Part shown: piece after piece, positions 13,646 through 14,097 of the stretch
Layout: the number at the start of each line of letters is the position of its first letter
Position numbering within the stretch: position 1 is the first letter of the stretch
NCBI GenBank assembly: GCA_031274985.1
Contig: JAISPK010000106.1
Coordinates: 1 to 14,097, forward strand
Direction: 5' to 3'
Source: Coriobacteriales bacterium
GTDB taxonomy: Bacteria > Actinomycetota > Coriobacteriia > Coriobacteriales > UBA8131
DNA length: 14,097 nt
Notes under the pieces: generated by a model
The model's input: only the letters and a program-made list of their open reading frames with translations
Databases searched by the model: none
Told to the model about the DNA's origin: nothing
Made by a program: the position numbers and the translations under genes

Positions 13646-14097
13646 ATGACGTACGACATCGTTATCATCGGCGGCGGCCCGGCCGGACTCTCGGCGGCCA
13701 TCACCGCCCGTGCACGCAACAAAAACACGCTGGTCATCTCTAACCCTTTGGAAGAAAACCCGCTGGCCTCTTCTCTGCTGGTTGAGAACTATCCCGGCAT
13801 GCCTTCTGTTGGTGGAATCGAACTCCTTGAGACCATGCACCGCCAGGCAGCCGACCTGGGAACACAGTTCTTAGAAGCCCGGGCCATCTCCATCGTCCCC
13901 TTGTCCAACAGCTTTTCGGTGACCACCAGCAACGAGGTTATCGAGGGGCGTTCGATCATCATTGCGGTGGGCGCATCCAGCGGTGGCAAGCTGTTTTCCG
14001 GAGAGACAGAATTCCTGGGCAGAGGGGTCAGCTACTGTGCTACCTGTGACGGCATGCTGTTTCGCAACGCAACGGTTTTGATTGTCGGTCTCAATGC
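13646..14097 (+). CDS. Thioredoxin reductase-like flavoprotein, 5' part (truncated by window end)
   Basis: The first 150 residues are present. They contain the FAD dinucleotide motif IIGGGPAGLSAA (7-18), VENYPGMPSVGG (46-57) and the redox disulfide CATCDG (C131, C134) in GRGVSYCATCDGML. These define the class that transfers electrons through FAD to a CxxC and on to thioredoxin. Two places differ from NADPH-dependent TrxB. The acidic residue ending the second FAD strand is replaced by SN (TLVISN), with no GGQ after it. The expected GGGNSA of the NADPH domain reads GLNA at 148-151, where the partial last codon GCN must be Ala. This suggests a pyridine-nucleotide-independent, perhaps ferredoxin-linked, member. 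A CAGGAGTGA ribosome binding site fixes the ATG. It lies 19 bases after ddl and is probably co-transcribed. Confidence 0.88.
   Translation, partial: MTYDIVIIGGGPAGLSAAITARARNKNTLVISNPLEENPLASSLLVENYPGMPSVGGIELLETMHRQAADLGTQFLEARAISIVPLSNSFSVTTSNEVIEGRSIIIAVGASSGGKLFSGETEFLGRGVSYCATCDGMLFRNATVLIVGLN

Overview
This window carries a bacterial chromosomal replication origin and its flanking housekeeping genes. Genes left of about 4.9 kb are all on the minus strand: an ATPase/wHTH gene, dnaA, dnaN and recF. Genes right of about 5.7 kb run mostly on the plus strand: rpmH, rnpA-yidD, yidC, jag, rsmG, parA, parB, a small membrane protein, ddl and a thioredoxin reductase-like gene. The 806-base gene-free stretch between them is AT-rich over part of its length and full of TTTTCCACA/TATTTCACA-type 9-mers, so I read it as oriC with replication leaving in both directions. 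Gene content and order, base composition near 50% GC, frequent TTG/GTG starts and a GHKL-wHTH gene just upstream of dnaA suggest an actinobacterial lineage, perhaps Coriobacteriia. The taxonomic call is inference from memory and low confidence.

Left part (1-4917): the first 335 bases form a nested inverted-repeat structure lying inside the recF reading frame. recF stays open to the window edge but loses recognisable RecF sequence at about residue 226. dnaN and recF overlap by one base (TAATG). dnaA has a TTG start behind a strong Shine-Dalgarno and a long Pro/Ala-rich linker. The gene before dnaA encodes a GHKL-type ATPase domain joined to a winged helix and probably heads the dnaA operon.

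Middle part (4918-8926): oriC, a good promoter for rpmH, and then the classic ribosome/RNase P/membrane-insertase block. The most unusual gene here is a single ORF fusing RNase P protein (RnpA) to YidD through a His-rich linker. YidC follows, then Jag (KH-R3H with an acidic N-terminus in place of the usual Jag-N domain) and RsmG.

Right part (8927-14097): a parS-like palindrome and a 32-base near-perfect palindrome precede overlapping parA/parB. A 103-residue membrane-anchored protein of unknown function follows. The next 316 bases hold no gene but contain eight successive hairpins ending in an intrinsic terminator, a candidate structured RNA. A divergent RlmN-like radical SAM methylase lies on the minus strand, opposite a plus-strand pair of ddl and a thioredoxin reductase-like flavoprotein that appears to lack the NADPH-binding glycine motif.

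Together the window covers replication initiation and clamp loading (dnaA, dnaN, recF), origin segregation (parABS), RNA processing and ribosome modification (rnpA, rsmG, rlmN), membrane protein insertion (yidD, yidC) and cell wall precursor synthesis (ddl).
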